This document shows, piece by piece, positions 1-8,476 of a stretch of 11,249 bases of DNA; within the stretch, counting starts at the first letter, position 1; every line of letters starts with the position of its first letter. The position numbers were made by a program, and so were the translations under genes. The stretch comes from Opitutaceae bacterium (GTDB taxonomy: Bacteria; Verrucomicrobiota; Verrucomicrobiae; Opitutales; Opitutaceae): contig JAISAX010000026.1 of the NCBI GenBank assembly GCA_031266495.1, forward strand, positions 1 through 11,249, written 5' to 3'. The notes beneath the pieces are model-generated. The model did no database searches, was not told where the DNA came from, and was given only the letters and a program-made list of their open reading frames with translations.

Positions 1-1006
<1,006 letters not shown>

Positions 1007-1021
1007 GTCATGCGGAGGGCA

Positions 1022-2074
1022 TTACCATGCGAGGGCGAGCATGAGCGAGTTGAGGCCGCTGCCGATGCCGAGGAGCGCAACCTTGCTGCCCTCGCGCACC
1101 GCGCCCGCCTCGACGGCGGCTGCCAGGGTGACGGGAAGCGCGACGGAGCCGGTGTTGCCGAGCGTCTCGAAGGTGGAAAAATCCTTCGCCAGGTCGAGAT
1201 CGAGCGTTTCGTAGAGTTTGCGGCGGTGGGTGCGGCCGACCTGGTGGCAGATGAAGCGGTCGGCGTTGGCGGCGTCCCACCCGGCGATGGTGGCCGTGGT
1301 GGCGTTGAAGATGTCCCACGTCTCGCGGGCGAGGGTGAGGCCGGCGTTGAGGAGCGCCTCGCTGTCGGTCTGCATCGCGAGGGCGTCGGCGCCGTGGGTG
1401 TCGCCCTGGCAGAGTTCGCTGTGCTGCGTGGCGGCGCGCGCGATGCCTCCGAGAAGGCGGTGCGGGGGCGCGCCGGGCGGCAACATTTCTTCGTGGCAGA
1501 CAATGGCCGCGACCGCGCCGGAGCCGATGGTGAGGTTGGCGAAATACGGTTTGATGCCGTGACGGTCGAGCGGGGCAGCGAGAAGGGTTTCCAGCGTTTG
1601 TTCGACGAGGGGACGGCTGTTTTCGCCGGAGACGACGAGGGCGCAACGGATCTGGCCGGACTCGATCATGCCGGCGGCAAGGGTGAGCGCGTTGAGGAAT
1701 CCGAGGCAGGCGTTGGAGATATCAAATATCTGCGCGCTGGCGGGCAGGCCGATTTTTTGATGGGCGAAGGAGGCGGTGGAGGGCTCCAGCATGTCGCGCG
1801 AGACGGCGGCGTGGATGAAAAGCTCGATCCGGTCGGCGCGGACGGCCGAGCGGGCAAGCGCGGCGCGGCCGGCGGCGGCGCTGGCGTCGGAGGGACGCGT
1901 GCCGGCGGGCCAGACGCGACGTTCGCGGATGCCGGTCATGTGCTCGAGCCGGCCGAAGGGGAGGCGCAGCCGTTCGTAGAGCGGGCGCAGGCGTTCCTCG
2001 ATCGCATCGGTGGCGAGGATCTCGTCGGGGAGCGCGGTAGCGAGAGTTTCGATACAGGTGTGGCTGAAATGCAT
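1022..2074 (-). CDS. oleA: OleA, thiolase-fold acyl-CoA head-to-head condensing enzyme
   Basis: This 350-residue protein is of usual OleA length. OleA performs the non-decarboxylative Claisen condensation of two fatty acyl-CoAs, giving a 2-alkyl-3-ketoacid, the first step of long-chain olefin synthesis. The catalytic Cys is 123, in DISNACLGF. His277 lies in CHQVGRTH and Asn307 in LGNTGS, forming the thiolase-superfamily triad. Glu97 in SRDMLEPSTAS matches the general-base Glu that distinguishes OleA from FabH. The C-terminal LLGIGSGLN motif is also OleA-like. Annotation as FabH (KAS III) is a common error for this family and is less likely here. The start ATG at 2074 is the only one placing the N-terminal strand correctly, and it lacks a Shine-Dalgarno sequence. 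The upstream leader is made of AATTAAG-type heptamer repeats. oleB follows after a short gap, so co-transcription is likely. Confidence 0.93.
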   Translation of the reverse strand: MHFSHTCIETLATALPDEILATDAIEERLRPLYERLRLPFGRLEHMTGIRERRVWPAGTRPSDASAAAGRAALARSAVRADRIELFIHAAVSRDMLEPSTASFAHQKIGLPASAQIFDISNACLGFLNALTLAAGMIESGQIRCALVVSGENSRPLVEQTLETLLAAPLDRHGIKPYFANLTIGSGAVAAIVCHEEMLPPGAPPHRLLGGIARAATQHSELCQGDTHGADALAMQTDSEALLNAGLTLARETWDIFNATTATIAGWDAANADRFICHQVGRTHRRKLYETLDLDLAKDFSTFETLGNTGSVALPVTLAAAVEAGAVREGSKVALLGIGSGLNSLMLALAW

Positions 2075-2087
2075 GACACGGAAGACA

Positions 2088-2118
2088 AATTAAGAATTAA
2101 GAATTAAGAATTAAGAAT
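2088..2118 (+). repeat. AATTAAG heptamer tandem repeat, left copy
   Basis: Four perfect AATTAAG units (2088-2115) are followed by a partial unit. They form the leader immediately upstream of oleA. The array is the inverted counterpart of 2197-2220; together they could form a stem of about 23 bp around a GC-rich ~80-base centre. Confidence 0.9.
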
Positions 2119-2119
2119 G

Positions 2120-2136
2120 GGCGGCTTCGCCGTCGG
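2120..2136 (+). repeat. 17-bp repeat shared with 20-36 (inverted)
   Basis: GGCGGCTTCGCCGTCGG here is the exact reverse complement of bases 20-36. It contains the palindromic GGCttcGCC core and lies between the two inverted heptamer arrays. It is probably a copy of a genome-wide palindromic repeat. Confidence 0.75.
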
Positions 2137-2196
2137 GTCGGGTTGGGGCGGGTTGTGCTGTGCTGGTCATGAATGGTTCGCGGGCGCGGGTCCGTT

Positions 2197-2220
2197 TTCT
2201 TAATTCTTAATTCTTAATTC
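2197..2220 (-). repeat. AATTAAG heptamer tandem repeat, inverted copy
   Basis: On the plus strand this is TT followed by three CTTAATT units and a C, the reverse complement of the array at 2088-2118. It directly abuts the hairpin at the end of fabI. Confidence 0.9.
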
Positions 2221-2250
2221 CGAACTTCCCCGCGTCAGCGGGGAAGTTCG
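2221..2250 (-). terminator. 13-bp hairpin spanning the fabI stop codon
   Basis: CGAACTTCCCCGC pairs perfectly with GCGGGGAAGTTCG around a four-base loop. The fabI TGA begins in that loop, so the 5' arm of the mRNA hairpin encodes the last residues. No U-run follows; the AATTAAG repeats come next. It may be a terminator, an attenuator or an mRNA 3'-end stabiliser between fabI and oleA. Confidence 0.65.
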
Positions 2251-3095
2251 GTCCGCATCGCCAGGCGGATGATTTCGGCGTCGAAATAGTTGGAGCCGAG
2301 GCCGGCGTCGATGGTCAGCGTGGCGCCGTTGATGCCGCTGCTGCGCGGGCTGAGCAGAAAAACGGCGGCGTTGGCGACTTCCCGGGTGGAGAGGTTTTTT
2401 TTGCGAAAGGTAAGTTTTTCGGCGTAGAGATAACTTTCCAGATAACCGGGAATGCCGGCCGAGGCGCTGGTCTTTAACGGGCCGGCGCCGACGACGTTGA
2501 AACGCACTTCGCGGGTCGCCGGCTCGGTGGAAAATGACTTGGCGAGAAAGCGCGCGGCGGATTCGAGCGCGGCCTTGACGGGACCCATGTAGCCGTAGTT
2601 GTCGGGCGTGACAAGGAGCGACGAGATGCCGATCGTCACCACCGATGCGTCGGACGCGAGGTGCGGTTTGAAGGCGCGGGCGAGTTCTACGAGCGAGAAG
2701 GCCGAGATGGCCGTGGCCTGCAAAAAGTCGGCCCGCTTCGTCTCGTGGAACGCTTTTATTGCCGGACCGTCGCTGTAGTTGGCGAAGGCGATGGAGTGGA
2801 CGATGCCATGGATCTTCGCGTCGGAGCCGGCAAGTCCGGCCGCGGCCTGCGCGGCGGCGACTTCGGCGGCGAGGCGCTCCACCGCCCCCTCGTGCTCCAC
2901 GTCGCAGACAAAAACCGGGCGGTCGCCAAGGAGGGTTTCGAGGGATTTCTTGCGGGCCTCGCTGCGCACGCTGTAGAGGACGCGCGCGCCCTGCTCTTCG
3001 AGCGTCTTCGCGGTGAGCCAGGCCACGCTCTTGCGGTTGGCCACGCCGAGGACGAGGAGGGTCTTGCCGGCAAGCTGGAGAAAATCGTTGCTCAT
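2235..3095 (-). CDS. fabI: Enoyl-ACP reductase (NADH), FabI family
   Basis: This 286-residue short-chain-dehydrogenase-type protein reduces trans-2-enoyl-ACP in the last step of each fatty-acid elongation cycle. The Rossmann start is [10 protein letters not shown] at about 17-26, the FabI form of the nucleotide-binding loop. The catalytic pair is Tyr167 and Lys174 in NYGYMGPVK, with the Y-x6-K spacing of FabI. The [12 protein letters not shown] segment at about 204-215 corresponds to the substrate-binding loop. The C-terminus [13 protein letters not shown] is typical. The start at 3095 ([11 protein letters not shown]) is chosen because the upstream 31 codons are low-complexity and non-homologous. 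It has no Shine-Dalgarno sequence. fabZ ends 58 bp upstream. The stop codon lies in the loop of a 13-bp hairpin at 2221-2250. Confidence 0.93.
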   Translation of the reverse strand: MSNDFLQLAGKTLLVLGVANRKSVAWLTAKTLEEQGARVLYSVRSEARKKSLETLLGDRPVFVCDVEHEGAVERLAAEVAAAQAAAGLAGSDAKIHGIVHSIAFANYSDGPAIKAFHETKRADFLQATAISAFSLVELARAFKPHLASDASVVTIGISSLLVTPDNYGYMGPVKAALESAARFLAKSFSTEPATREVRFNVVGAGPLKTSASAGIPGYLESYLYAEKLTFRKKNLSTREVANAAVFLLSPRSSGINGATLTIDAGLGSNYFDAEIIRLAMRTELPR

Positions 3096-3153
3096 TGCGG
3101 GAGTGTGATGGCGGGCGGCGGGCGGATGAGTGGAGAGTGGAGAGCGGCGGGCA

Positions 3154-3636
3154 TCAGCCCCTGGCCGGCTTTTTCCAGGCCACGGCAAACTCGATGTTCA
3201 TGACTCGCGTGCCGTCCGCTTTTTTCATGGAGCCGCTCATCATGGTGAAGCCGCCAAGCGCCTCTTTTTTTTTCACCTCGATGAGGACTTCATCGCCGGG
3301 ATAGACGGGATTGCGGAAACGCGCCTCGCCGATCTTCGCGATGAGCGGCGTCCCTCCCCCCCCCCCCCCTTCGCCCGGTTCGCCCGGTTTCACGCCAGCG
3401 GCCAGCGCCTGCCGCGCCATGTAGAGCGCGCCCGCCTGGAATGTGGCTTCGCACAACAGCACGCCGGGCGTGATCGGCGCGCCGGGATAATGGCCTTCGT
3501 AAAAAAACTCGTCCGCCCGCCACGTGCGGCGCGTCACAAGGCTGTCGGCGGTTTCCGACACGATTTCGTCAACAAAAAGAAACGGCGGCCGGTGCGGGAT
3601 GAGTTCGGTGACGGTGGTGGTGGCGGTGGCGGACAT
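3154..3636 (-). CDS. fabZ: 3-hydroxyacyl-ACP dehydratase, FabZ-like hotdog fold
   Basis: This 160-residue single hotdog-domain protein would dehydrate 3-hydroxyacyl-ACP to trans-2-enoyl-ACP, the substrate of the FabI encoded next to it. The N-terminal [14 protein letters not shown] at about 12-25 is the classic FabZ opening. [12 protein letters not shown] holds the catalytic His49, and Glu63 in CEATFQAGA has the usual 14-residue spacing. [14 protein letters not shown] at about 104-117 is the second conserved block. The start at 3636 is set by homology; the upstream in-frame extension runs through a G12 tract and is not protein-like. Residues about 90-95 are Gly encoded by a G14 tract on the coding strand. 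They fall in the surface loop between the central helix and the next strand. In many relatives this loop is short and not Gly-rich. Gain or loss of a single G would frameshift the second half of the protein. Confidence 0.9.
   Translation of the reverse strand: MSATATTTVTELIPHRPPFLFVDEIVSETADSLVTRRTWRADEFFYEGHYPGAPITPGVLLCEATFQAGALYMARQALAAGVKPGEPGEGGGGGGTPLIAKIGEARFRNPVYPGDEVLIEVKKKEALGGFTMMSGSMKKADGTRVMNIEFAVAWKKPARG
3356..3369 (-). repeat. G14 tract (coding strand) inside fabZ
   Basis: Fourteen C on the plus strand encode the Gly run at about residues 90-95 of FabZ. The tract is in frame at this length. It sits in a loop and not in a secondary-structure element. Confidence 0.9.
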
Positions 3637-3656
3637 GCGCGCGGGACGGGTTGCGG

Positions 3657-3675
3657 TTGGCGGGTTGGCGGGTTG
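3657..3675. repeat. Short direct repeat TTGGCGGG x2 plus TTG
   Basis: Two perfect 8-bp units and a partial third unit lie 20-40 bp upstream of the fabZ start, in its leader. No regulatory protein site is recognised. Confidence 0.6.
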
Positions 3676-3749
3676 AAAACCGCCACGACACCGCCCCCGA
3701 CGCCTCGCGGCAAGGCCGGAAATCAGGTCGCTCTCCCGCAAATCTCCCT

Positions 3750-3761
3750 CCCCCCCCCCCC
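3750..3761. repeat. C12/G12 tract between the PEP-CTERM gene and fabZ
   Basis: This homopolymer lies in the 155-bp gap downstream of the PEP-CTERM stop and upstream of fabZ. On the transcribed (minus) sense it is G12 flanked by GA-rich sequence. No other gene or clear terminator is seen in the gap. Confidence 0.85.
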
Positions 3762-3791
3762 GCCGCCCCGAGCCGGAGGGAAGGCATGGGC

Positions 3792-4718
3792 CTATTTGCG
3801 GTGGCGGCGGAGCGCGCACACGGCGGCGGCAGTCGCCAAGCCGGTGAACAGGGCAACGGTCGCCGGTTCGGGAACGCCGGGCAGGGTTCCCGAATAGGTG
3901 ACGTTGATATTATCCAGCGTGATGCTGCCGCCGGCGGTACCGAGATTCCAATTGAAGGCAACCTCATCGAAAACAGTGGTAAATGCAGGGTCGGTCGATG
4001 CGATTGTCCGCGTATATAAATATGCGGTCGGGACGGGATTTTTTACGTCGCCCGTAATGACAATATTCACGCTGAGCGAGTCGGCGGCGTCGCGGGTGAT
4101 TTTGAACGTCGCGGTGTTGCTCGTGTTGGCAATCGAACTCGCGTTCTGCCCCGATGACAATATTGGGGTTGCCCAAGCAAAAAGGTCTGTCCGGCTGGCA
4201 TTGTCATTTGTGGTTCTCATTTCGAACGAGCCGCCGCCTATGAATTTCCCCGGATTCATCCTCACAAAAATTCCCTTGTCATCAATACGGCTTCCCGCCG
4301 AGCCATCTTGACTGTCGGCGGTGGTGCGCGAAGCGACGCCACCGGAGGAGAACAGGCCGAAGCCGAGACCGCCGTTGTCGTTGGTCACGTCGCTGGTGGC
4401 AGTGTAGTTGAGGGTGAGCGTGAGCGACTCGCCGACGCCGAGCGTCACTGCGGAGAAATAGGCGTTCATCGCGCTGTTGCTTGTCGTGCCGCTGAGGGCG
4501 TTGTTCCGGATGGAGACGCTGCCGGGAGTGGTGGCATACCAGCCTGAGACAGGCAGGATATCGTCAACGCCGGGAGTGCGGGTGCCGTTGCGAAGGCCAT
4601 CGCTGAATGTCTCATTGAGCAGGACGGTCGCCGCGCCGAGCGGCAGCGTGGCGAGAATAAGGCCGCACAGGGAACACTGCGCAGCACGTGAGCATGGGGA
4701 TGCTTTTGTGGTTTTCAT
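3792..4718 (-). CDS. PEP-CTERM sorting domain protein
   Basis: This 308-residue secreted protein is predicted to be a substrate of an exosortase system. An N-terminal signal peptide (hydrophobic segment CGLILATLPLGAA, about 18-30) directs export. The C-terminus carries VPEPATVAL (from residue 282), a short transmembrane stretch and the basic tail RRHRK, which is the PEP-CTERM tripartite signal. The body is rich in Ser, Thr, Asn and Gly with beta-strand patterning (NETFSDG, SLTLTLNYTATSD, GGSITLDNINVTYSG). This is like the lectin- or jellyroll-like bodies common in verrucomicrobial PEP-CTERM proteins, but I recognise no specific family. The start at 4718 places the signal peptide at the N-terminus. 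Its leader is CA-rich without a Shine-Dalgarno sequence. No exosortase gene is in the window. The gene lies downstream of the GH71-like hydrolase and is separated from it by a hairpin. Confidence 0.9.
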   Translation of the reverse strand: MKTTKASPCSRAAQCSLCGLILATLPLGAATVLLNETFSDGLRNGTRTPGVDDILPVSGWYATTPGSVSIRNNALSGTTSNSAMNAYFSAVTLGVGESLTLTLNYTATSDVTNDNGGLGFGLFSSGGVASRTTADSQDGSAGSRIDDKGIFVRMNPGKFIGGGSFEMRTTNDNASRTDLFAWATPILSSGQNASSIANTSNTATFKITRDAADSLSVNIVITGDVKNPVPTAYLYTRTIASTDPAFTTVFDEVAFNWNLGTAGGSITLDNINVTYSGTLPGVPEPATVALFTGLATAAAVCALRRHRK

Positions 4719-4755
4719 ATGTGTATGTGATGTGGAGTTGGGCGTGTTTTGAATG

Positions 4756-4779
4756 CGCGAAGAGGGTTTTCTCTTCGCG
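4756..4779 (-). terminator. 9-bp hairpin after the GH71-like gene
   Basis: CGCGAAGAG and CTCTTCGCG form a perfect 9-bp stem with a six-base loop, starting about 13 bp after the hydrolase stop and ending about 38 bp before the PEP-CTERM start. No long U-run follows on the minus sense. It may act as a partial terminator or processing site setting the two genes' relative expression. Confidence 0.6.
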
Positions 4780-4792
4780 AAGCGGGAAAAAA

Positions 4793-7237
4793 TCAGCGGG
4801 ACAGGGAAAATCCGGCAGGCTGTAGCGGTCTGGCGACTACAGACAGGCCGGCAATGTCTCCCCGGTAATAGCGGGAAAAACGCAGGTATTCCTCGTGTTT
4901 GCAGCCGATGGCCGGGATGGAATTGATAGCGCGGACGGAGGGGGGGGCGTTTTTCTCGCCGGCCGGTTTGCCGTTGATGTAGAGGCGCAGGGTCGCGCCA
5001 TCGTAAACGGCGGCGACGTGGCTCCATTCTCCGGTGGGTATTGGCTGACCGGATACAAGCCGGGTATCGGCGCGCTGGACGAAAAGGCGACCATCGGGAG
5101 CAAGGCCGAGGTCAAGGGCGCGGTTTTGATCGGAAAATACATAGCCGGTCTCCTCGTGCGGTTGGGGGCGGATGCGTGCCTCAATGGTCACCGTGTCGTG
5201 CGGCAAGGCATGAATCTCCACGAGGATGCGGCTGGCTTTGCCATCAAGGCGGAAATGCGCGGGGGCGGACCCGGCGGCGGGAATGACCCGCGGGATAGCG
5301 GCGGGTTCGGTCTTTCCCCAGCGGGCGCCACCGCCAAGGGCCACGATGTTCCAGCCAAAAGTGTCACGGGGATGGCGGGCGTCGGCGTCGTCCATCGGGA
5401 AGGTGAAACCGTAAATTTCGGAGGCGGGAACGGTGATTTCGCGCGGGACGCGGACGGCGGCGGCATTTCCCCATGTCTCGTCAAAATCTCCGGCGCGGGG
5501 CAGGACGCTTGTGAGGATGGCCGCCTTGCCTGAAGATGCTGCGGGCAGGAGGGCGGGTCTGGACCAGGCGTAGCGTCCGTCGGCGCGAGTAAAGCGGACG
5601 GTGTAGAGGTCAACCGGTTGACGGGCGGGGCGAGCGGGCAGGGTGAAGCGCGCCGTGGTGCCGGGCGTTTTTTCCTTGGCGATGTCGAGGGTGGCGAGGG
5701 GGCGTCCGTTGCAAAGGAGTTCGGCGGCGCCAACCCAACTCCAGTCTTCGAGAGTGGCGGTGGCTTCGAGTTCGCCGGAAGGTTTTTGGGTGACGCGGAG
5801 GGTGGGTGCGGGGAGGAGTTCACGGAGGGCGACCCGGATGGTCCGGTAGTCGCGCATGATGCCGGGGCGGATGACGAGGGGGTAGAGTTCGCGCCATGCG
5901 GGATCACCAGAGGCGGGAGGCGTTCGGGATGTTGTAATGGAAGAATGGATGCGGAGTTGGCGCGGCAGGTCGAAGCCGGGTTGTTCGAGACGATGGGTGA
6001 CAAGGGTGTGGTGGTCGCGCTGGAGCACGACGGGGGGGAAATCGCGCACGGTGCGTCCGTCCATGTCGGCAAGGCGGGTGTGGCAGACGGCGGTGGCGGA
6101 AGGTTCATCCGCCGCTGCCCAGGTGTAGGGGAAGGACTGGATTTCGAGTGTCCAGTCGTCGCCGAGGCGGACTTCGTTTTTGTAGGCGGCAAAGACTTGC
6201 GGGGGGCGGGGGGGGAGGGGAGTGCCGCGCCAGCGGCGGAGGTATTCGCGGTTGATGCACAGGAGGGTGTCGCGTCCCCACGCAGAGGGTTCAAAGTGGG
6301 TATTCTCGGTGTAATCGTTCCAGGTGGTGAGGCAAACCTGGGTGGCGTTGGCAGCGAGGGCAGCCTCCCAGTTTTGACGAAGCGTGCCGGTGCCGTGAAA
6401 GGGCCTGTAGAAGGCGTTATGCGAGCCATTGTAGCCTTGGGTGATGCCGGCGACGAGAACTCCACCGTCGGGACGGCGGGCGCGGGTGAGGGCGCGGCGT
6501 CCGTTTTCGAGGCGGGTGGTCATCTGTGCTTGTGTGATGCCGTTGCTGCCGAAGTCGTAAAGGCCGTCGAAGGTGGCGAGGTTGCGGTCAAGGAGACCGG
6601 CATTGTCCCACAGGGTGTTTTCGCGTTGGGGTTGCACGAGCCAGTATGCCTCGTGACCGAGGTCCTTGAGCTTCTGGACAATGGCGGCGCTCTCTTCGGG
6701 CGTGCGGCTGGTTTTGTAGATAAAGATGACGGGTTTGCCGTCGATGTAGTGGTTGTTCGGATGCGTGCCCCATTTGCGGAACCAGGCGGCGAGGTGTTCG
6801 ACCGTTTTGTCGGCGGCGTTGGCGGGCCAGCCGTCCACGCAGAGCGAGATGTAAAAGGGAAGTCCCTCGGCGGCCTGATAGAGACGTCCGGGCGAGGTCG
6901 CGTAGGCTTCCGTGGGAATGATGTCCACAGTGAAGCCGTCGAGGCCGTATTGCATGGCGGCGAGGATTTGCGTCCGCGTGGTGCTGGTGAGGCCGGTGTC
7001 GGAACTGGTCCATTGGCTGCCGGACAACGAACGGTCGTCGAGACGCCGCCAGCCGGGGGAGGGATTGTCAACCTGACCGGCAAAATCGAAGCCCCATCCG
7101 ACATAGTGCGCCCATGCGAGTTTGGGGATGTCTGACGGCGAGGCCGTGCCCCCGCCGCAAACCGGCGGAAGTAACGACAAAAACACTACACCCGGCAGCA
7201 GGGCGAGTGAGGCGATGGTGGCTTTATGCAAGGTCAT
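4793..7237 (-). CDS. Secreted GH71-like glycoside hydrolase with C-terminal LamG domain
   Basis: This 814-residue exported protein has an N-terminal signal peptide (hydrophobic core at about 9-24). Residues about 38-335 form a TIM-barrel-like region resembling GH71 endo-alpha-1,3-glucanases: AHYVGWGF (43-50), QYGLDGFTVDII (96-107), LPFYISLCVDGW (126-137), DGKPVIFIY (166-174) and TTWNDYTENTHFEP (304-317). The WNDYxE block is the best single clue. Distantly related GH99 enzymes have a similar layout, so the exact family and substrate are uncertain. A middle region (about 340-650) looks beta-rich, perhaps Ig-like. The last ~155 residues (DTVTIEARIRP, GEWSHVAAVYDG, LRLYINGKPAG) are a LamG/concanavalin-like jellyroll, probably carbohydrate-binding. 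The Cys at 27 is in PPVC, which is not a good lipobox. The gene starts 38 bp after the pseudopilin gene, and no Shine-Dalgarno sequence is seen. Confidence 0.78.
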   Translation of the reverse strand: MTLHKATIASLALLPGVVFLSLLPPVCGGGTASPSDIPKLAWAHYVGWGFDFAGQVDNPSPGWRRLDDRSLSGSQWTSSDTGLTSTTRTQILAAMQYGLDGFTVDIIPTEAYATSPGRLYQAAEGLPFYISLCVDGWPANAADKTVEHLAAWFRKWGTHPNNHYIDGKPVIFIYKTSRTPEESAAIVQKLKDLGHEAYWLVQPQRENTLWDNAGLLDRNLATFDGLYDFGSNGITQAQMTTRLENGRRALTRARRPDGGVLVAGITQGYNGSHNAFYRPFHGTGTLRQNWEAALAANATQVCLTTWNDYTENTHFEPSAWGRDTLLCINREYLRRWRGTPLPPRPPQVFAAYKNEVRLGDDWTLEIQSFPYTWAAADEPSATAVCHTRLADMDGRTVRDFPPVVLQRDHHTLVTHRLEQPGFDLPRQLRIHSSITTSRTPPASGDPAWRELYPLVIRPGIMRDYRTIRVALRELLPAPTLRVTQKPSGELEATATLEDWSWVGAAELLCNGRPLATLDIAKEKTPGTTARFTLPARPARQPVDLYTVRFTRADGRYAWSRPALLPAASSGKAAILTSVLPRAGDFDETWGNAAAVRVPREITVPASEIYGFTFPMDDADARHPRDTFGWNIVALGGGARWGKTEPAAIPRVIPAAGSAPAHFRLDGKASRILVEIHALPHDTVTIEARIRPQPHEETGYVFSDQNRALDLGLAPDGRLFVQRADTRLVSGQPIPTGEWSHVAAVYDGATLRLYINGKPAGEKNAPPSVRAINSIPAIGCKHEEYLRFSRYYRGDIAGLSVVARPLQPAGFSLSR

Positions 7238-7275
7238 TATTTGAAGGCGTTGGATGCGTGGATACGGTGGCCGGG

Positions 7276-8034
7276 TTATTTGACCGGGCTCCAGAGATCA
7301 TCTGCGCTTTTGTTCCGGTATTTCTCCTCCTTGAGGAGCTCGGTGTTTGCGAACCAGGCGACGTGGCCGTCCGCATAAAGGAGGTTGGCCGCGCCATCGC
7401 CATGCGTGCCGGGGCTGGGTGCCCCGCCGGAAACGCGGTCGCGGACGGAGCCGGGGGGCATGTCGTTCTGGATATTTTGAAACGGATATTTGCCAGATTC
7501 CGACCAGGCACAGTCCCCGACGAGGATGGTGCGGGATGGCAGGGTGAGCGAATCGGCGCGAACGGGTTTGATCTGAGTCCACGGTGCGACGCCCGCAAAC
7601 CAGTTGCTCAATCCGTAGGTGCAGGCTTTCTTTGCTTCGCCCGCATTCGGGAACTGACGCATGCGTTCAGGGCAGGTAAATACGCTTTTGCCACTGTAGG
7701 AACCTGCGCCGGGCAGGGTTTTGTCGCTGGGGATGTAGTCGTCGAGTCGTTTGGCCCACGCGCCTGTTGGCTGGGCATCGCTCGCATTGTAGTTGGGGTA
7801 GCACTTGTAGTCTTGGGCGAAGAGTTGGAGCGCGAGGTGGATTTGGCGCAGGTTGGACGCGCAGACCGCGCGGTTGGCCAGTGTGCGGGATTTGCTGATA
7901 CCGACAAATGACAACGCGGCGAGGATGCCGATGATGGCGATGACCGTCAGCAATTCGATCAAGGTGAAGGCAGACGCTGCCGCGCTGGCGGCGCCGCAGC
8001 CAGTGACGGCTGGTTTTTGTCCGGTGTCCGACAT
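7276..8034 (-). CDS. Prepilin-type (pseudopilin) protein with H-x9-DG-like C-terminus
   Basis: This 252-residue protein has a type II secretion/type IV pilin N-terminus: a short Ala-rich leader, then FTLIELLTVIAIIGILAAL from residue 23, with Glu27 as the conserved +5 acid. The processing site would be Ala22|Phe23, with Ala instead of the usual Gly at -1. The C-terminus GTHGDGAANLLYADGHVAWF matches the family found in large numbers in Verrucomicrobia and Planctomycetes, though His and Asp-Gly are separated by 10 residues instead of 9. Such proteins are thought to be minor pseudopilins or surface proteins processed by a prepilin peptidase; their role is unknown. The start at 8034 is preferred because it gives a compact leader. 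An ATG at 8091 would add 19 residues. Neither has a Shine-Dalgarno sequence. It probably heads a transcript with the GH71-like gene. Confidence 0.87.
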   Translation of the reverse strand: MSDTGQKPAVTGCGAASAAASAFTLIELLTVIAIIGILAALSFVGISKSRTLANRAVCASNLRQIHLALQLFAQDYKCYPNYNASDAQPTGAWAKRLDDYIPSDKTLPGAGSYSGKSVFTCPERMRQFPNAGEAKKACTYGLSNWFAGVAPWTQIKPVRADSLTLPSRTILVGDCAWSESGKYPFQNIQNDMPPGSVRDRVSGGAPSPGTHGDGAANLLYADGHVAWFANTELLKEEKYRNKSADDLWSPVK

Positions 8035-8103
8035 CGTATCCGTTTTCTGGATATTGAATGTGGAGTCGTTGCATTGGCGGTCTCGGATCATGGCAGTTTG
8101 GCT

Positions 8104-8132
8104 TGTATGTATGTGTGTGTGGGGGGGGGGGG
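8104..8132. repeat. TG-rich stretch followed by G12
   Basis: A TGTATG/TG dinucleotide-like stretch runs directly into twelve G (8121-8132), about 90 bp upstream of the pseudopilin start. In the minus-sense leader it reads C12 then CA repeats. Both parts are slippage-prone. Confidence 0.85.
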
Positions 8133-8440
8133 ACGGCGGGTGAGGGTGTTTTCGGAAATGTGAGAGCCGGATAAAAACATGGCATCCGGATTGGCCCCAG
8201 TTTTTACCGGGAATCTCCCGTCCAGGAGTCGGACGATGGTGGAGAATCGTCCGGCGGAATTCGCTGAATCGCACAGGGTTGACAGGCAGGGTCGGTGGTT
8301 GTGCGCGGCCTTGGCCAAGGCGCGAAAGAGCATAGGGTCAAGTTACGGGCTGAATATAGCAGAACGGGACGCGACGGGGGTATTTCCAGAAATCCCGGAA
8401 ATGGAAACAGGGTCACTCAATCACTCCGGTTTTCCGGATT

Positions 8441-8476
8441 CCCCTCCCTCCCCCCCCCCTTTTTTTTTCCCCTCCA
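8441..8476. repeat. Polypyrimidine tract with C10-T9
   Basis: This 36-base stretch is entirely C and T, containing C10 (8450-8459) followed by T9 (8460-8468). It lies in the middle of the divergent intergenic region. Uninterrupted pyrimidine strands of this kind can adopt triplex structures. Confidence 0.85.

Noticed and set aside
1022..2074. Calling this gene fabH
   Set aside because: The EPSTAS Glu, HQVGRTH and GIGSGLN blocks and the following oleB fit OleA better than KAS III.
3637..3819. Upstream extension of fabZ
   Set aside because: It reads through G12 and the 8-bp repeats and has no similarity to FabZ. The family starts near MSATA.
5618..7135. 505-codon plus-strand open frame
   Set aside because: It lies wholly antisense to the GH71-like gene, and its product has no domain pattern.
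7157..7162. Lipobox in the GH71-like protein (PPVC)
   Set aside because: The residue before Cys is Val, which does not fit the small-residue requirement of the lipobox.
8035..8274. Longer N-terminal extension of the pseudopilin
   Set aside because: The extra codons translate the C12 and CA stretch (His/Pro/Thr run) and would bury the prepilin leader.
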